Assembly (NCBI RefSeq): GCF_009380215.1 | Contig: NZ_WHUG01000001.1 | Location: 124,001-188,000, forward strand | Source: Rugamonas aquatica | Lineage (GTDB): Bacteria > Pseudomonadota > Gammaproteobacteria > Burkholderiales > Burkholderiaceae_D | Reading direction: 5' to 3' | DNA: 64,000 bases | In this document: positions 24,917 through 35,065 of the stretch, piece after piece | How the letters are laid out: each line of letters begins with the position of its first letter | Numbering within the stretch: position 1 is the first letter of the stretch | Notes under the pieces: model-generated | Told to the model about the DNA's origin: nothing | The model's input: the letters and a program-made list of their open reading frames with translations, nothing else | Database searches by the model: none | Made by a program: the position numbers and the translations under genes

Positions 24917-26332
24917 TTACCAGCCGATGTCGCGCAGCAGCGGGAAGGACAGGTCGAACGGCGGCGTTACCTCGTGCGTCAGGTCGCCGTTGATTGCCGG
25001 CTCCATCAGCAGGTTAGGGAAGGCGCTGGTGTCGTAGTGCGATACCGACGAACCCGATTGGTACGGATTCGGTGCGAACATCAGCAGACGGCCAGACGCA
25101 TCGGCGCCGGCGCGCATGGCCAGGTTCACGCCCAGGTTGGCAAACACGTTGGAGTGCAGGCGGGTGCGCTTGGCCAGAGCCACTTTCAGCGCATTGCCAT
25201 CTTCCAGCGAAATGCGAACCGCCGGGATGGTGACGGTAGGATCGGCGCCACCCAGGCCAGGCGGCGGCGAACCGGCGACGTTGTCGGCCACGATCACGCC
25301 GATCGCGCCGGCATCCTGCACGGCCTTGGCTTTGATGGTGAACGAGCAAACGCCACGATCGACCAGGGCGATCTTGCCGTTGACGGCTGCGGCATTGATC
25401 GCCGACAGCGGGCCGCAAGCCAGGCCGAGGTTGGGAGCGGTATCCACCACCGGCATGATTTCGCCGGTCTTGCCCGGGCTGTTCAGCGCAGGGCCGAAGC
25501 TGGCGGTGCCAACCTGAACGGTGCCGGCGATGTTGGCTGGGCTCAGCAGCGTCAGCGCAGGCGAACCCTGCTGCAGCAGATTGGCGGCGGCGGCGTTGGC
25601 GATCGAACCGGTCCATACCAGCTTGCTGGACTTGAGCGAAGAGGCCATGCGTTCGGCGTTCGTCATGTCTTTCCACAGCTTGTTGGTGGTGGCGTCCTTC
25701 AGGAAGAAGTCCCAGATACTTGGAACGCCGCCCAGTTGGGCGCCGGTCAAGCCGTTGGTGAAGGTCTGGAAGCCGAGGCCGTGGCCGAACTCGTGGGTCA
25801 GCACGGTGACCAGGTCGACGGAGTTGCCGTGGTTGCCGTCCAGGCCGAGGTAGAACGGAGAGCCGGCCAGGCAGTTGGCCGTGCCCAGGTTGATGTTGAA
25901 GCGGGCGCGGATATCGGCGGTGCTAGGGTCTGGATCGGCGCCGGTCAGTTTGCCGGTTTGCGCTTTGCCGAACCAGGCGCCGGTCTGCGGTGCGCCGGCG
26001 AAGTCGCGGAACACCTGGGTCGCGCCAGCGCTGCCCAGGACGGCGGAGGTCGGGGTGCAGGTCAGCGCTTCCCAGGTCGACAGCACGCGGATGGTGCTGC
26101 TGCTGGTCAGGGTGGCGCCCCATTTGTTGGCGGCGGCCTGGAAGGCGTTCAGGCGCTGCGTGCCCAGCGTGGTGCCGGCGTTGCCGCCGACCGGTGCGAC
26201 GACGGTTGGGTCATTGAAGCCGACATTGGCAGGGTCGCCGTTGACGATCACGATGGTGGCCGCAGCCCAGGTCGACGAGGCAAACAGGCAGGCGGCCGCA
26301 GCGGCGACGGCGTTCAGGGTGAAGCGCTTCAT
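24917..26332 (-). CDS. Secreted zinc metalloprotease with PA domain
   Basis: This 471-residue protein has a signal peptide (about 1-24). The zinc motif is HEFGHGLGF at residues 180-188 (H180, E181, H184); the position where metzincins carry a third His (190) is Thr, so the third ligand must differ. A PA (protease-associated) domain lies at about 300-385, with GKIALVDRGVCSFTIKAKAVQDAGAIGVIVADN. Near the C-terminus, SVSHYDTSAFPNLLMEP looks like the Met-turn region. It ends PPFDLSFPLLRDIGW. The start overlaps the upstream PEP-CTERM gene's stop by four bases (ATGA), so the two products are made together. Confidence 0.85.
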   Translation of the reverse strand: MKRFTLNAVAAAAACLFASSTWAAATIVIVNGDPANVGFNDPTVVAPVGGNAGTTLGTQRLNAFQAAANKWGATLTSSSTIRVLSTWEALTCTPTSAVLGSAGATQVFRDFAGAPQTGAWFGKAQTGKLTGADPDPSTADIRARFNINLGTANCLAGSPFYLGLDGNHGNSVDLVTVLTHEFGHGLGFQTFTNGLTGAQLGGVPSIWDFFLKDATTNKLWKDMTNAERMASSLKSSKLVWTGSIANAAAANLLQQGSPALTLLSPANIAGTVQVGTASFGPALNSPGKTGEIMPVVDTAPNLGLACGPLSAINAAAVNGKIALVDRGVCSFTIKAKAVQDAGAIGVIVADNVAGSPPPGLGGADPTVTIPAVRISLEDGNALKVALAKRTRLHSNVFANLGVNLAMRAGADASGRLLMFAPNPYQSGSSVSHYDTSAFPNLLMEPAINGDLTHEVTPPFDLSFPLLRDIGW

Positions 26333-27498
26333 TGTTGTTCTCCTTGCACGGCAGGCAGGCTATGGCCGTGGGCCAGGTGTTGGGCGACGTTTTCACCAGG
26401 AACGCAGGATTCGATCAGTTTGCCGTCGGCATCCTTGTGGACGACGGCGTAGCTGTCGGTCGATTCGTCAAGCGCGAGGCCGACGCCGCCGCGCGACGTG
26501 GTCAGCGGCGCTGCGCGGCCGCCGGCTTTGACGCGGGCGCTGGCAGCGGCGAACTTGGCGCTGCTTGCCGGTACGGTTGCGGCGGCCAGTTCGGCGGCCT
26601 GTTCTGCCGATGGGCCGACCAGTTGACCGGTGGCTGCATCTTTATAGGCGACCATGCCGTTGCCGGTTGGCGTGGCGCTGCCGTTCAGTTCAGGCTGGAC
26701 GGCGACACGCGCGTTCGGGAAGCTCATCAGGCCGTTCGGGCCGGTGGTTTGCGGCTCGGCGGCGGTCGCCACCAGGGTGCTGGCGGACAGGCCGGCCAGT
26801 GCCAGCAGGCGCAGTTTCTTGCGGCTGAGACCAACCACGCCCAGGCCCAGCAGCAGCATCAGTGCGGAGGTAGGCTCAGGTACGGCGCTGATGCTGACCG
26901 AGTCGATACCGATGAGGTTGCCTTCGCCGGCAGCGTTGACGTAGCGGAACGCGAAGCGACCGGTCGTGTTGCCGGACAGGCCGGACAGGGAAACCGAATA
27001 GTTTTGCCAGTCGGTGTCGGTGTCGGAAGAGTATGTCTGCAGTCGAACGAAGTCGCCGACCGACGACGTGGTCGAGCCGACGTTCGCGCTGGCGCCGTGG
27101 GCGCTGTAGTAAACCTCGACCGTATCTTTAAGGCCTTCACCGAACAGGCGCAGCGAGAAGTTCAGCTTTTCGCCGTTCGACAGCGCTACTTCCGGTGTAA
27201 TCAGCCAATTGCTGATGGCGCCGCCAAAGGTTGTGTTGAGGGAGTTCGCTCCGATGTAGGAAGTGCCAGGGCCTGCGGCTGCGCCGAAGGGGAAGGTGTC
27301 GCCCTGGAACCAGTTGGTAAGGCCGTTCGCCACATCGGCGCTGCCGCCGACCGAGCCGGTGCTGTTGTTGGTCATCACCCAGCCACTGGAGGCGAGGGTG
27401 CTGATGTTGTTGAAACCTTCGTTCAGTAAAGGACTTGCGAAGACGGAGCTGGTAGCAACGGTGGCTACGAGTCCGATCAGGTATTTATTCAAGTTCAT
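26329..27498 (-). CDS. Choice-of-anchor-J-like protein with internal PEP-CTERM signal and long tail
   Basis: This 389-residue protein has a signal peptide (1-21), a beta-rich domain resembling choice-of-anchor J modules (LLNEGFNNISTLASSGW, then SNWLITPEV, ending IGIDSVSIS) and a standard exosortase signal VPEPTSALMLLLGLGVVGLSRKK (PEP at 207-209). Unlike normal PEP-CTERM proteins it does not stop there: about 160 more residues follow, opening with a second signal-like hydrophobic stretch (LRLLALAGLSASTLVATAAEPQ) and ending with EQQ. I recall RefSeq using a product name of the type post-PEP-CTERM domain for such tails, but could not check. It is coupled to the metalloprotease gene by ATGA. Confidence 0.8.
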   Translation of the reverse strand: MNLNKYLIGLVATVATSSVFASPLLNEGFNNISTLASSGWVMTNNSTGSVGGSADVANGLTNWFQGDTFPFGAAAGPGTSYIGANSLNTTFGGAISNWLITPEVALSNGEKLNFSLRLFGEGLKDTVEVYYSAHGASANVGSTTSSVGDFVRLQTYSSDTDTDWQNYSVSLSGLSGNTTGRFAFRYVNAAGEGNLIGIDSVSISAVPEPTSALMLLLGLGVVGLSRKKLRLLALAGLSASTLVATAAEPQTTGPNGLMSFPNARVAVQPELNGSATPTGNGMVAYKDAATGQLVGPSAEQAAELAAATVPASSAKFAAASARVKAGGRAAPLTTSRGGVGLALDESTDSYAVVHKDADGKLIESCVPGENVAQHLAHGHSLPAVQGEQQ

Positions 27499-27937
27499 GA
27501 TGCCCCAATGGTATTGTTTGCTTGCATACAATTCGCTACGGCAAGCGAGCGCGTTGAACATGTCAGACGGCAACGGTTATATGCCTCTGGCCCAAATGAC
27601 TACTTTTCATAAACTACAGCAATCTATCTTGGCTTTCTATATATATTGTTTATCAAATTACTCTAAATCGATAGTGATGAGCCCGTCTTAGCTAGCAAAC
27701 AAGCAGTCTCCGGCCTGTTTTGATCCAGTCGAAATGTAGAGGCTTTTTTACAACATGTTCTAGAGGGAATATTGAGGAAAATGCAAAAAATGCCGGCATG
27801 AGGAGGCTGGCGACTTGCTGATCGGGGCGGCGAGGGGGGGGGGCTTTGTTTAATTTCTATATTTTTATTTTTGCAATGAAAATATGATAAGATCTCCCAA
27901 TGAGCACCGACAGGTGCGGCCACTTAAAGGGAGTATG
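27499..27937. other. Divergent intergenic region between two PEP-CTERM genes
   Basis: No gene is visible in this 439-base stretch. It carries the promoters for the leftward anchor-J/metalloprotease operon and the rightward PEP-CTERM gene. It is AT-rich at both ends and includes a run of ten G residues at 27834-27843. I see no clear sigma-54 site or terminator. Confidence 0.5.
27834..27843. repeat. Homopolymeric G10 tract
   Basis: Ten consecutive G residues lie about 95 bp upstream of the PEP-CTERM gene starting at 27938. Such tracts are prone to slipped-strand length change, and this one sits within promoter distance of a surface-protein gene. Confidence 0.8.
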
Positions 27938-28717
27938 ATGAAAATTAAAGGCAGTTGCATTCCGGCAATCGGTTCCGTTCTGGGGCTCGCGCTGGCGGCT
28001 ATATCGCCGCTATCGGTTGCAGCTTCCGTTAGCGCGGGAGCGGCCATCACGAACGTGCAGTTCACGGTTGGCAACATTGACGGCTATGGCACGGGCGGCG
28101 TCCGTTTTCTCGAGCAGAAATCGTGGATCAACGCCGATTCCGATGTAGGGGGCTGGTCCTATCATCAGGATTACAGCGATTTGCGCGCCGCCAACCTTTC
28201 CATTAGCAGCAGCACGGCTCAAGTCCAGGCTTCCCATAGCGGCGTCGCTGGGGAAATGCAGGGGCGCTCGGAAGTCAGCGGAGCAGATCAGGCAGGCACA
28301 TCGAGTTTTCAGGACCGGCGTTTCATGCTGCTGCCACATAGCTCCATCAGCGTGTCCGGCCACATTTCGGGATTCGTCGAATCCGGCGCCGGCCTGCCTA
28401 ACGCCTCCGCCGCATCGGATGTGCGAATCTATCTTTGGGTTTGGGATGAGCACGTATCAGGCGGCTATCTGGGCCAGGAGGTGACGGGTTTGTCACTTGA
28501 CTACGTTAGCCCATACAGCGCCACTTATAGCAAGGATTTCAATCTGACCTATGCGAATCATACAGATCAGGAGGTTTCCATGTTCTGGACCAGCTATGAG
28601 CATACCTACGTCGGCAATGTGGGACAAGTACCGGAACCTGAAGGTTACGTAATGATGGCTGCCGGCTTGATGTTGCTGGGAGTCGTAGCTCGCCGTCGGA
28701 AGAAAGATAAGGCCTGA
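27938..28717 (+). CDS. PEP-CTERM sorted surface protein
   Basis: This is a 259-residue protein with a signal peptide ending near PLSVAAS and a beta-rich body of unrecognised family (VQFTVGNIDGYGTGGVRFLEQKSW, SISVSGHISGFVESGAG, LDYVSPYSATYSKDFNLTYANHTDQEVSMFW). The exosortase signal is VPEPEGYVMMAAGLMLLGVVARRRKK. The gene begins ATGATG (27935 and 27938); the second ATG has better spacing from AAAGGGAG. Its composition is less GC-rich than neighbouring genes. It stands alone behind a divergent promoter region with the G10 tract. Confidence 0.87.
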   Translation: MKIKGSCIPAIGSVLGLALAAISPLSVAASVSAGAAITNVQFTVGNIDGYGTGGVRFLEQKSWINADSDVGGWSYHQDYSDLRAANLSISSSTAQVQASHSGVAGEMQGRSEVSGADQAGTSSFQDRRFMLLPHSSISVSGHISGFVESGAGLPNASAASDVRIYLWVWDEHVSGGYLGQEVTGLSLDYVSPYSATYSKDFNLTYANHTDQEVSMFWTSYEHTYVGNVGQVPEPEGYVMMAAGLMLLGVVARRRKKDKA

Positions 28718-28785
28718 CGCGTCCGCCGCAAAAAGGGGCGTAGGCCGCCGGAGACGCCCTTGCAGGCAGGCGCTTACAGAAGTTT

Positions 28786-30313
<1,528 letters not shown>

Positions 30314-30323
30314 CAGTCCTTGC

Positions 30324-30349
30324 AACGCCGGCTTAGCTAAGCCGGCGTT
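30324..30349 (+). terminator. Intrinsic terminator between guaB and guaA
   Basis: A 26-base perfect inverted repeat (AACGCCGGCTTAG and its complement) is followed by a T-run. It lies only 33 bp before guaA. Confidence 0.8.
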
Positions 30350-30381
30350 TTTCTATTCATTACCTCTCCAGTACATTACTC

Positions 30382-31992
30382 ATGCACTCAAAAATCCTCA
30401 TTCTCGATTTCGGCTCCCAAGTCACCCAGCTGATCGCGCGCCGCGTGCGCGACTCCGGCGTGTTCTCGGAAGTGTACCCGTATGACGTCAGCGACGAGTT
30501 CGTGCGCAACTACGGCGCCGCCGGCGTGATTCTGTCGGGCAGCCACAACTCGACCCTGGACGGCGACTCGCCGCGCGCGCCGCAGGCCGTGTTCGAGCTG
30601 GGCGTGCCGGTGCTGGGTATCTGCTACGGCATGCAGACCATGGCGGCCCAGCTGGGCGGCAAGGTTGAGAACGGCCTGGTGCGCGAATTCGGTTACGCCG
30701 AAGTGCGCGCCCGCAGCCACACCAAACTGCTCGACGGCATCAACGATTTCGTCACCGACGAAGGCCACGGCATGCTGAAAGTGTGGATGAGCCACGGCGA
30801 CAAGGTGCTGGAGATGCCGCCAGGCTTCGTCCTGATGGGTAACACCCCGAGCTGCCCGATCGCCGCGATGGCCAACGAAGAGAAGCGTTTCTACGGCGTG
30901 CAATGGCATCCGGAAGTGACCCACACGGTGCAGGGCAAGGCCATGCTGGGCCGCTTCGTGCACGAGATCTGCGGTTGCAAATCGGACTGGAACATGCCGG
31001 ACTACATCTCGGAAGCGGTCGAGAAAATCCGCGCGCAAGTGGGCACCGATGAAGTGATCCTGGGCCTGTCCGGCGGCGTCGATTCGTCGGTGGCTGCCGC
31101 GCTGATCCACCGCGCCATCGGCGACCAGCTGACCTGCGTGTTCGTCGACCACGGCCTGCTGCGCCTGGACGAGGGCAAGATGGTGATGGACATGTTCGCC
31201 AAGAACCTGGGCGTCAAAGTGATACGCGTCGATGCCGAAGACCAGTTCATGGGCCACCTGGCCGGCGTGACCGATCCCGAACAGAAGCGCAAGATCATCG
31301 GCCGCGAATTCGTCGAGGTGTTCCAGGTCGAATCGGGCAAGCTGGTCAATGCAAAATGGCTGGCGCAAGGCACCATCTATCCGGACGTGATCGAATCGGC
31401 CGGCAAGGGCAAGAAGGGCCAGACCATCAAGAGCCACCACAATGTGGGCGGCCTGCCGGAGACCATGAAGCTGAAGCTGCTGGAGCCGCTGCGCGAACTG
31501 TTCAAGGACGAAGTGCGCAAGCTGGGCGTGGCGCTGGGCCTGCCGCATGACATGGTCTACCGTCATCCATTCCCTGGCCCTGGCCTGGGCGTGCGCATCC
31601 TGGGCGAAGTGAAGAAGGACTACGCCGACCTGCTGCGCCGCGCCGACGCGATCTTCATCGAAGAGCTGCGCAACACGCCGTACGAACCGGTGGTGGTGCC
31701 TGGTTTCGATCAGGACACCGTGCCGACCAACTGGTACGAAGCGACCAGCCAGGCGTTTGCCGTGTTCCTGCCGGTGAAGTCGGTGGGCGTGATGGGCGAC
31801 GGCCGCACCTACGAGTACGTGGTGGCCTTGCGCGCCGTGCAGACGCAGGACTTCATGACCGCACACTGGGCGCACCTGCCACACTCGCTGTTGGGCAAAG
31901 TGTCGAACCGCATCATCAACGAAGTGCGGGGCGTTAACCGCGTGGTGTACGATATCTCGGGCAAGCCGCCTGCGACTATCGAGTGGGAATAA
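30382..31992 (+). CDS. guaA: GMP synthase (glutamine-hydrolysing)
   Basis: This is a 536-residue enzyme. The N-terminal class I glutamine amidotransferase has C81 in LGICYGMQ and the His/Glu pair in QWHPEVTH. The ATP pyrophosphatase domain has the PP-loop [15 protein letters not shown]. The C-terminal dimerisation domain has [16 protein letters not shown] and ends PPATIEWE, as in all GuaA proteins. It converts XMP to GMP. Confidence 0.98.
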   Translation: MHSKILILDFGSQVTQLIARRVRDSGVFSEVYPYDVSDEFVRNYGAAGVILSGSHNSTLDGDSPRAPQAVFELGVPVLGICYGMQTMAAQLGGKVENGLVREFGYAEVRARSHTKLLDGINDFVTDEGHGMLKVWMSHGDKVLEMPPGFVLMGNTPSCPIAAMANEEKRFYGVQWHPEVTHTVQGKAMLGRFVHEICGCKSDWNMPDYISEAVEKIRAQVGTDEVILGLSGGVDSSVAAALIHRAIGDQLTCVFVDHGLLRLDEGKMVMDMFAKNLGVKVIRVDAEDQFMGHLAGVTDPEQKRKIIGREFVEVFQVESGKLVNAKWLAQGTIYPDVIESAGKGKKGQTIKSHHNVGGLPETMKLKLLEPLRELFKDEVRKLGVALGLPHDMVYRHPFPGPGLGVRILGEVKKDYADLLRRADAIFIEELRNTPYEPVVVPGFDQDTVPTNWYEATSQAFAVFLPVKSVGVMGDGRTYEYVVALRAVQTQDFMTAHWAHLPHSLLGKVSNRIINEVRGVNRVVYDISGKPPATIEWE

Positions 31993-32023
31993 AGTCGCGG
32001 CTGTAGCGCGTTGTTAATAATGG

Positions 32024-32049
32024 AAAAACCCCTGCTGCCAGGGGTTTTT
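32024..32049 (+). terminator. Intrinsic terminator of guaA
   Basis: AAAAACCCCTG, a four-base loop, then CAGGGGTTTTT: a perfect 11-bp stem ending in a T-run, 32 bp after guaA. Confidence 0.9.
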
Positions 32050-32071
32050 CTACATTTGGAAGGCCATCTCA

Positions 32072-32287
32072 ATGTTGAATGACTTGCTGGAAGAAATGCT
32101 GTTCTGTGAATTCATGCTGGTGTGTGAATCTTATGACTGCCGCGCGTTCTTTGAATTCGAAGAAGTCGCCAATGATCCCATGGAACAGTGGGCCAAGCGG
32201 GCGGCTGTGGCGGCGAGGGAGGGCGGTTGGACGATAGGCCGCACGGGACTCGTGAAATGCGCAAAATGTGCCGCGCGCGTTGATTGA
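32072..32287 (+). CDS. Small hypothetical protein with cysteine pairs
   Basis: This 71-residue protein is preceded by GGAAGG eight bases before the ATG. It is acidic at the N-terminus (LNDLLEEMLFCEFMLVCESYDCRAFFEFEEV) and ends with GWTIGRTGLVKCAKCAARVD. Cysteines at about 12, 18 and 23 plus the terminal C-x-x-C could bind a metal, as in small zinc-ribbon-like proteins. I do not recognise a family. The coding bias and ribosome site make it likely real. Confidence 0.6.
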   Translation: MLNDLLEEMLFCEFMLVCESYDCRAFFEFEEVANDPMEQWAKRAAVAAREGGWTIGRTGLVKCAKCAARVD

Positions 32288-32330
32288 CCTGCTACCCTGG
32301 ATGCCTTAGCCCGCATTTGAAAGGTTACGC

Positions 32331-32798
32331 ATGTCCGAAAACACTCCTACGCTGTACGAATGGCTGGGCGGCATCGATGCCCTGCGTCGTCTGACCTCGC
32401 GCTTCTACGAGCATGTCAAGCGCGATACCTTGCTGGCTCCCGTGTTTGCCCATATGGGCGGCGATCATCCCGCGCACGTTGCTGCCTTTCTTGCCGAAGT
32501 TCTGGGCGGGCCCACCACCTACTCCGAGCAGTATGGAGGGCATCCGCATATGATTCAGCAGCATCTCAACCGGCATCTGGCCCAGGAGCAGCGGCGCCGC
32601 TGGGTTGCCTTGCTGCTGGAAACAGCCGATGAGCTGGACATGCCCGACGACCCGGAATTCCGCTCGGCGCTGGTTGGCTATCTGGAGTGGGGTTCGCGTC
32701 TGGCCGTCATCAACTCGCAACCGGGGGCGCAAGCCGATCAGGATGCGCCCATGCCCAAGTGGGGCTGGGGTGAAGTCAAGGGGCCATATCGTGGCTGA
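32331..32798 (+). CDS. Group II truncated hemoglobin
   Basis: This 155-residue globin begins TLYEWLGGIDALRRLTSRFYEHVKRD, with FAHMGGDHPAHVAAFLAEVLGGPTTYSEQYGGHPHMIQQHLN, which contains the proximal His region (HPHM) and the group II aromatic positions. The C-terminal W in MPKWGWGEVKGPY is usual for group II. Roles in oxygen or nitric oxide chemistry are known for the family. The downstream phosphatase gene overlaps it by eight bases if it starts at GTG. Confidence 0.9.
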   Translation: MSENTPTLYEWLGGIDALRRLTSRFYEHVKRDTLLAPVFAHMGGDHPAHVAAFLAEVLGGPTTYSEQYGGHPHMIQQHLNRHLAQEQRRRWVALLLETADELDMPDDPEFRSALVGYLEWGSRLAVINSQPGAQADQDAPMPKWGWGEVKGPYRG

Positions 32799-33336
32799 AA
32801 CGAGGCGCGCAATGGCGGTGCTCGCGCTGCTCACCGGACTTCTGACATGCAGCACGGCATCCGCGACGGATGTAGTGATCGAGGCGCCGAACGTGGTCGC
32901 GATCTCGCCCCGGCTCGTCACGTCGGGCCAGCCCAGCGCCGAGGCACTTGCCAGCCTGGCCGCGCAGGGTTTTGGCGCAGTCATCTATCTGGCGCCGCCG
33001 ACCGTGTCGGATGCCGTTGCCGGCGAAGCGGAGATCGTTCGCCGGCAGGGGCTAGAGTTCATCAACATTCCTATCGGCTTCGGCAAGCCCACCGAGGCCG
33101 ACTTCCAGTCCTTCGTGGCGGCCATGGAGCGGCTGCGTGACCGCAAAGTGCTGGTCCATTGCCAGGTCAATATGCGCGCCTCCAGCATGACCTTCCTGTA
33201 TCGCGCCATCGTCCTTCACGAGAAGCCCGAGCTTGCCTATGAATCGGTCGCGCGGGTATGGTCGCCGGAAGGACCCTGGAAGAGCTTGATGGTCTCCCAG
33301 CTGCGCAAGGCGGGCATTCAGTTCGAACCGTATTGA
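32791..33336 (+). CDS. Exported protein-tyrosine-phosphatase-like protein (DUF442/Blh type)
   Basis: This is a 181-residue protein with a signal peptide (ETRRAMAVLALLTGLLTCSTASA). The start is the GTG overlapping the globin stop, since it supplies the positive n-region; ATG 32812 is an alternative. It has the early block ISPRLVTSGQPSAEALASLAAQGFGAVIYL and the phosphatase loop VHCQVNMRAS, with only four residues between Cys and Arg, as in DUF442/Blh-like proteins rather than the classical five. The role is probably dephosphorylation of an unknown periplasmic substrate. Confidence 0.75.
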   Translation: MAETRRAMAVLALLTGLLTCSTASATDVVIEAPNVVAISPRLVTSGQPSAEALASLAAQGFGAVIYLAPPTVSDAVAGEAEIVRRQGLEFINIPIGFGKPTEADFQSFVAAMERLRDRKVLVHCQVNMRASSMTFLYRAIVLHEKPELAYESVARVWSPEGPWKSLMVSQLRKAGIQFEPY

Positions 33337-33340
33337 CTGA

Positions 33341-35065
33341 CTAAGCGGGCAACACCGCCGAAACAATGGAGCGGCGAAGGACGGCCTTCTGGTATTCGAC
33401 CCCGCGCTGTTCAAACGCCTTGCGCAATGCGGCTTCATCGTCGCTGGTGGGCGCTTTCTCCCTCACTACCATGTCGGCTGCCTGGCGCACATCGTAATAC
33501 TCGTTCCAGTAGACCGGGACCCGGTGGCTATGGCCATCTCCACCCCGAACTGAGACATGGTCGACACGCTCGACGCTACCGTATCCGCTGGCCGTGACGC
33601 GCACACGTTGCGATCCATCGGCGTCGACTTTTGCCGCGGTCTTCAGGATGCTCCGGGTAACGCAGTCAGGGTGTTTGAACGCCGCCTCGCCATGGTAATT
33701 CGCGATCGCCTCATGCTCCCAGAAGCACGATTTGCTGGCGTAGGTATCCTTGTAGATATCGGAATGAGGTCGGTGCTGCTGGTACAGCGGTATGGCCAGC
33801 AGCGGTGCGATGCCAAAATAGAAGGAGCGGAAAAAATCGTTGTGGTAGGTGTTGAAGAACGCACGCGCCTGCGCCAGTTCATAGGCGTGGAATTTTTCCG
33901 GTTCCCCGCCTATGTCGGTCGGGCGCATATGCGCTGGCTCCACGATATTGATCATATTCCGTTTGCTGAATTCGAAGTCGTCGCCATAGCCGACCTCGCT
34001 GTCCTTCAGCAGCTTCAGCATCTCCTGCTGTGCCAGTGGCGTGAACAACAGCCGGAACTGCACCTCATGGTTGCGGTCGGTTGCATCAAACAGGGCGTCG
34101 AACTCGCGGTTGGACATCACCGTGAACGTCTTTCCTTCGCCCACGTCACGCGACTTGTTTTCGAGCTTTTTAATGGCGCGATTTTTTCGCAGCCTGTCGA
34201 AGAAGCCGTCTTCCAGCTTGGAGAGTTTCGACGGGCTGCGGCTGAACAACAGATCGGGCGCGGCCTCGTTGCCATAAACGATAAATGTCTGGTTGTCGTA
34301 TTCCGGAAACGGTTGTTCAATCGATGCGCGTAGCGTCTCATGGTGCGTCTCGGTGTGGTATTTGCCGTCGGAGCCGCGAACCTGCTCGGTCCAGCTGATA
34401 TCCAGCGAGCCGTGATACGTTTTGCTGCCCATCCAATGCGTCAGAGTACGCGCCAGAATGAATGGATTACCGTTGAGTACGCCGCTGTGGGAGAAGATGA
34501 TGGACTCGTCGCCTCCCAGCTCGCCGGACCAGCCGAAGCTGTTGCGCAGTTCTTGCATGCGGCCGTTGGAAAAATACGGGTCGAAGGCGATGCGTGGCAC
34601 GGTTTTCTGCACCAGCTTGGCCGTGATGTCCCAGTCAAACAGCCGGTTGAGCGGCGCCATCTGTCCCCATGCTTCGGCGCGCTTGGCGTTGCATGCCTGT
34701 TCCAGCTGTTTCAGCCGCGCATAGGAATCTTTGATGACGCGATGCAGCCAGTAGAGCGCCGGTGCGGAAATTGCCGCGGGCGCCAGCAGCCACGGCCGCG
34801 AATAATGCATGAAGACATACACCAGCGCCGACAGCGTGGCCGCAATGACCAGGCCTCGCAATACGCGCCACCATTTGTTGGTGGAACTCGCTCCTCCTGC
34901 TTGCTGTTCCAGCTGCCGCAGCTGCTGAACGGTCCTGGCATTGGCATCTTCGTCCACGCCGGACTGGCGTACAAGGTCTTCGAAGAAGCTGGAGGTGTTG
35001 TCGATGTGAGCAGTTTTGAAATGGGCCGCGTATTGCTCCAACGGCTCGTGAACGTCATCGATCAA
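33341..35065 (-). CDS. MAG1210-like membrane protein, partner of LemA
   Basis: This 574-residue protein has two membrane segments at about 70-110 (VLRGLVIAATLSALVYVFMHY, WLLAPAAISAPALYWLHRVI) and a third hydrophobic stretch near SFYFGIAPLLAIPLY. The large soluble part includes PRIAFDPYFSNGRMQELRNSF and SGVLNGNPFILARTLTHWMG. It resembles MAG1210-type proteins that often follow lemA. No ATG lies at the right place; a TTG at 35065 overlaps the LemA stop (TTGA) with AGGGG nine bases upstream, so I use it as the start. Function unknown. Confidence 0.65.
   Translation of the reverse strand: MIDDVHEPLEQYAAHFKTAHIDNTSSFFEDLVRQSGVDEDANARTVQQLRQLEQQAGGASSTNKWWRVLRGLVIAATLSALVYVFMHYSRPWLLAPAAISAPALYWLHRVIKDSYARLKQLEQACNAKRAEAWGQMAPLNRLFDWDITAKLVQKTVPRIAFDPYFSNGRMQELRNSFGWSGELGGDESIIFSHSGVLNGNPFILARTLTHWMGSKTYHGSLDISWTEQVRGSDGKYHTETHHETLRASIEQPFPEYDNQTFIVYGNEAAPDLLFSRSPSKLSKLEDGFFDRLRKNRAIKKLENKSRDVGEGKTFTVMSNREFDALFDATDRNHEVQFRLLFTPLAQQEMLKLLKDSEVGYGDDFEFSKRNMINIVEPAHMRPTDIGGEPEKFHAYELAQARAFFNTYHNDFFRSFYFGIAPLLAIPLYQQHRPHSDIYKDTYASKSCFWEHEAIANYHGEAAFKHPDCVTRSILKTAAKVDADGSQRVRVTASGYGSVERVDHVSVRGGDGHSHRVPVYWNEYYDVRQAADMVVREKAPTSDDEAALRKAFEQRGVEYQKAVLRRSIVSAVLPA

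Noticed and set aside
27800..27825. Possible sigma-54 promoter (CTGGCGACTTGCTG) upstream of the PEP-CTERM gene
   Set aside because: The spacing between GG and GC is six bases, not the ten needed for a -24/-12 element.
30388..31884. Minus-strand open frame of about 500 codons opposite guaA
   Set aside because: Shadow of guaA, with a His/Gln/Ala-rich translation lacking any domain.
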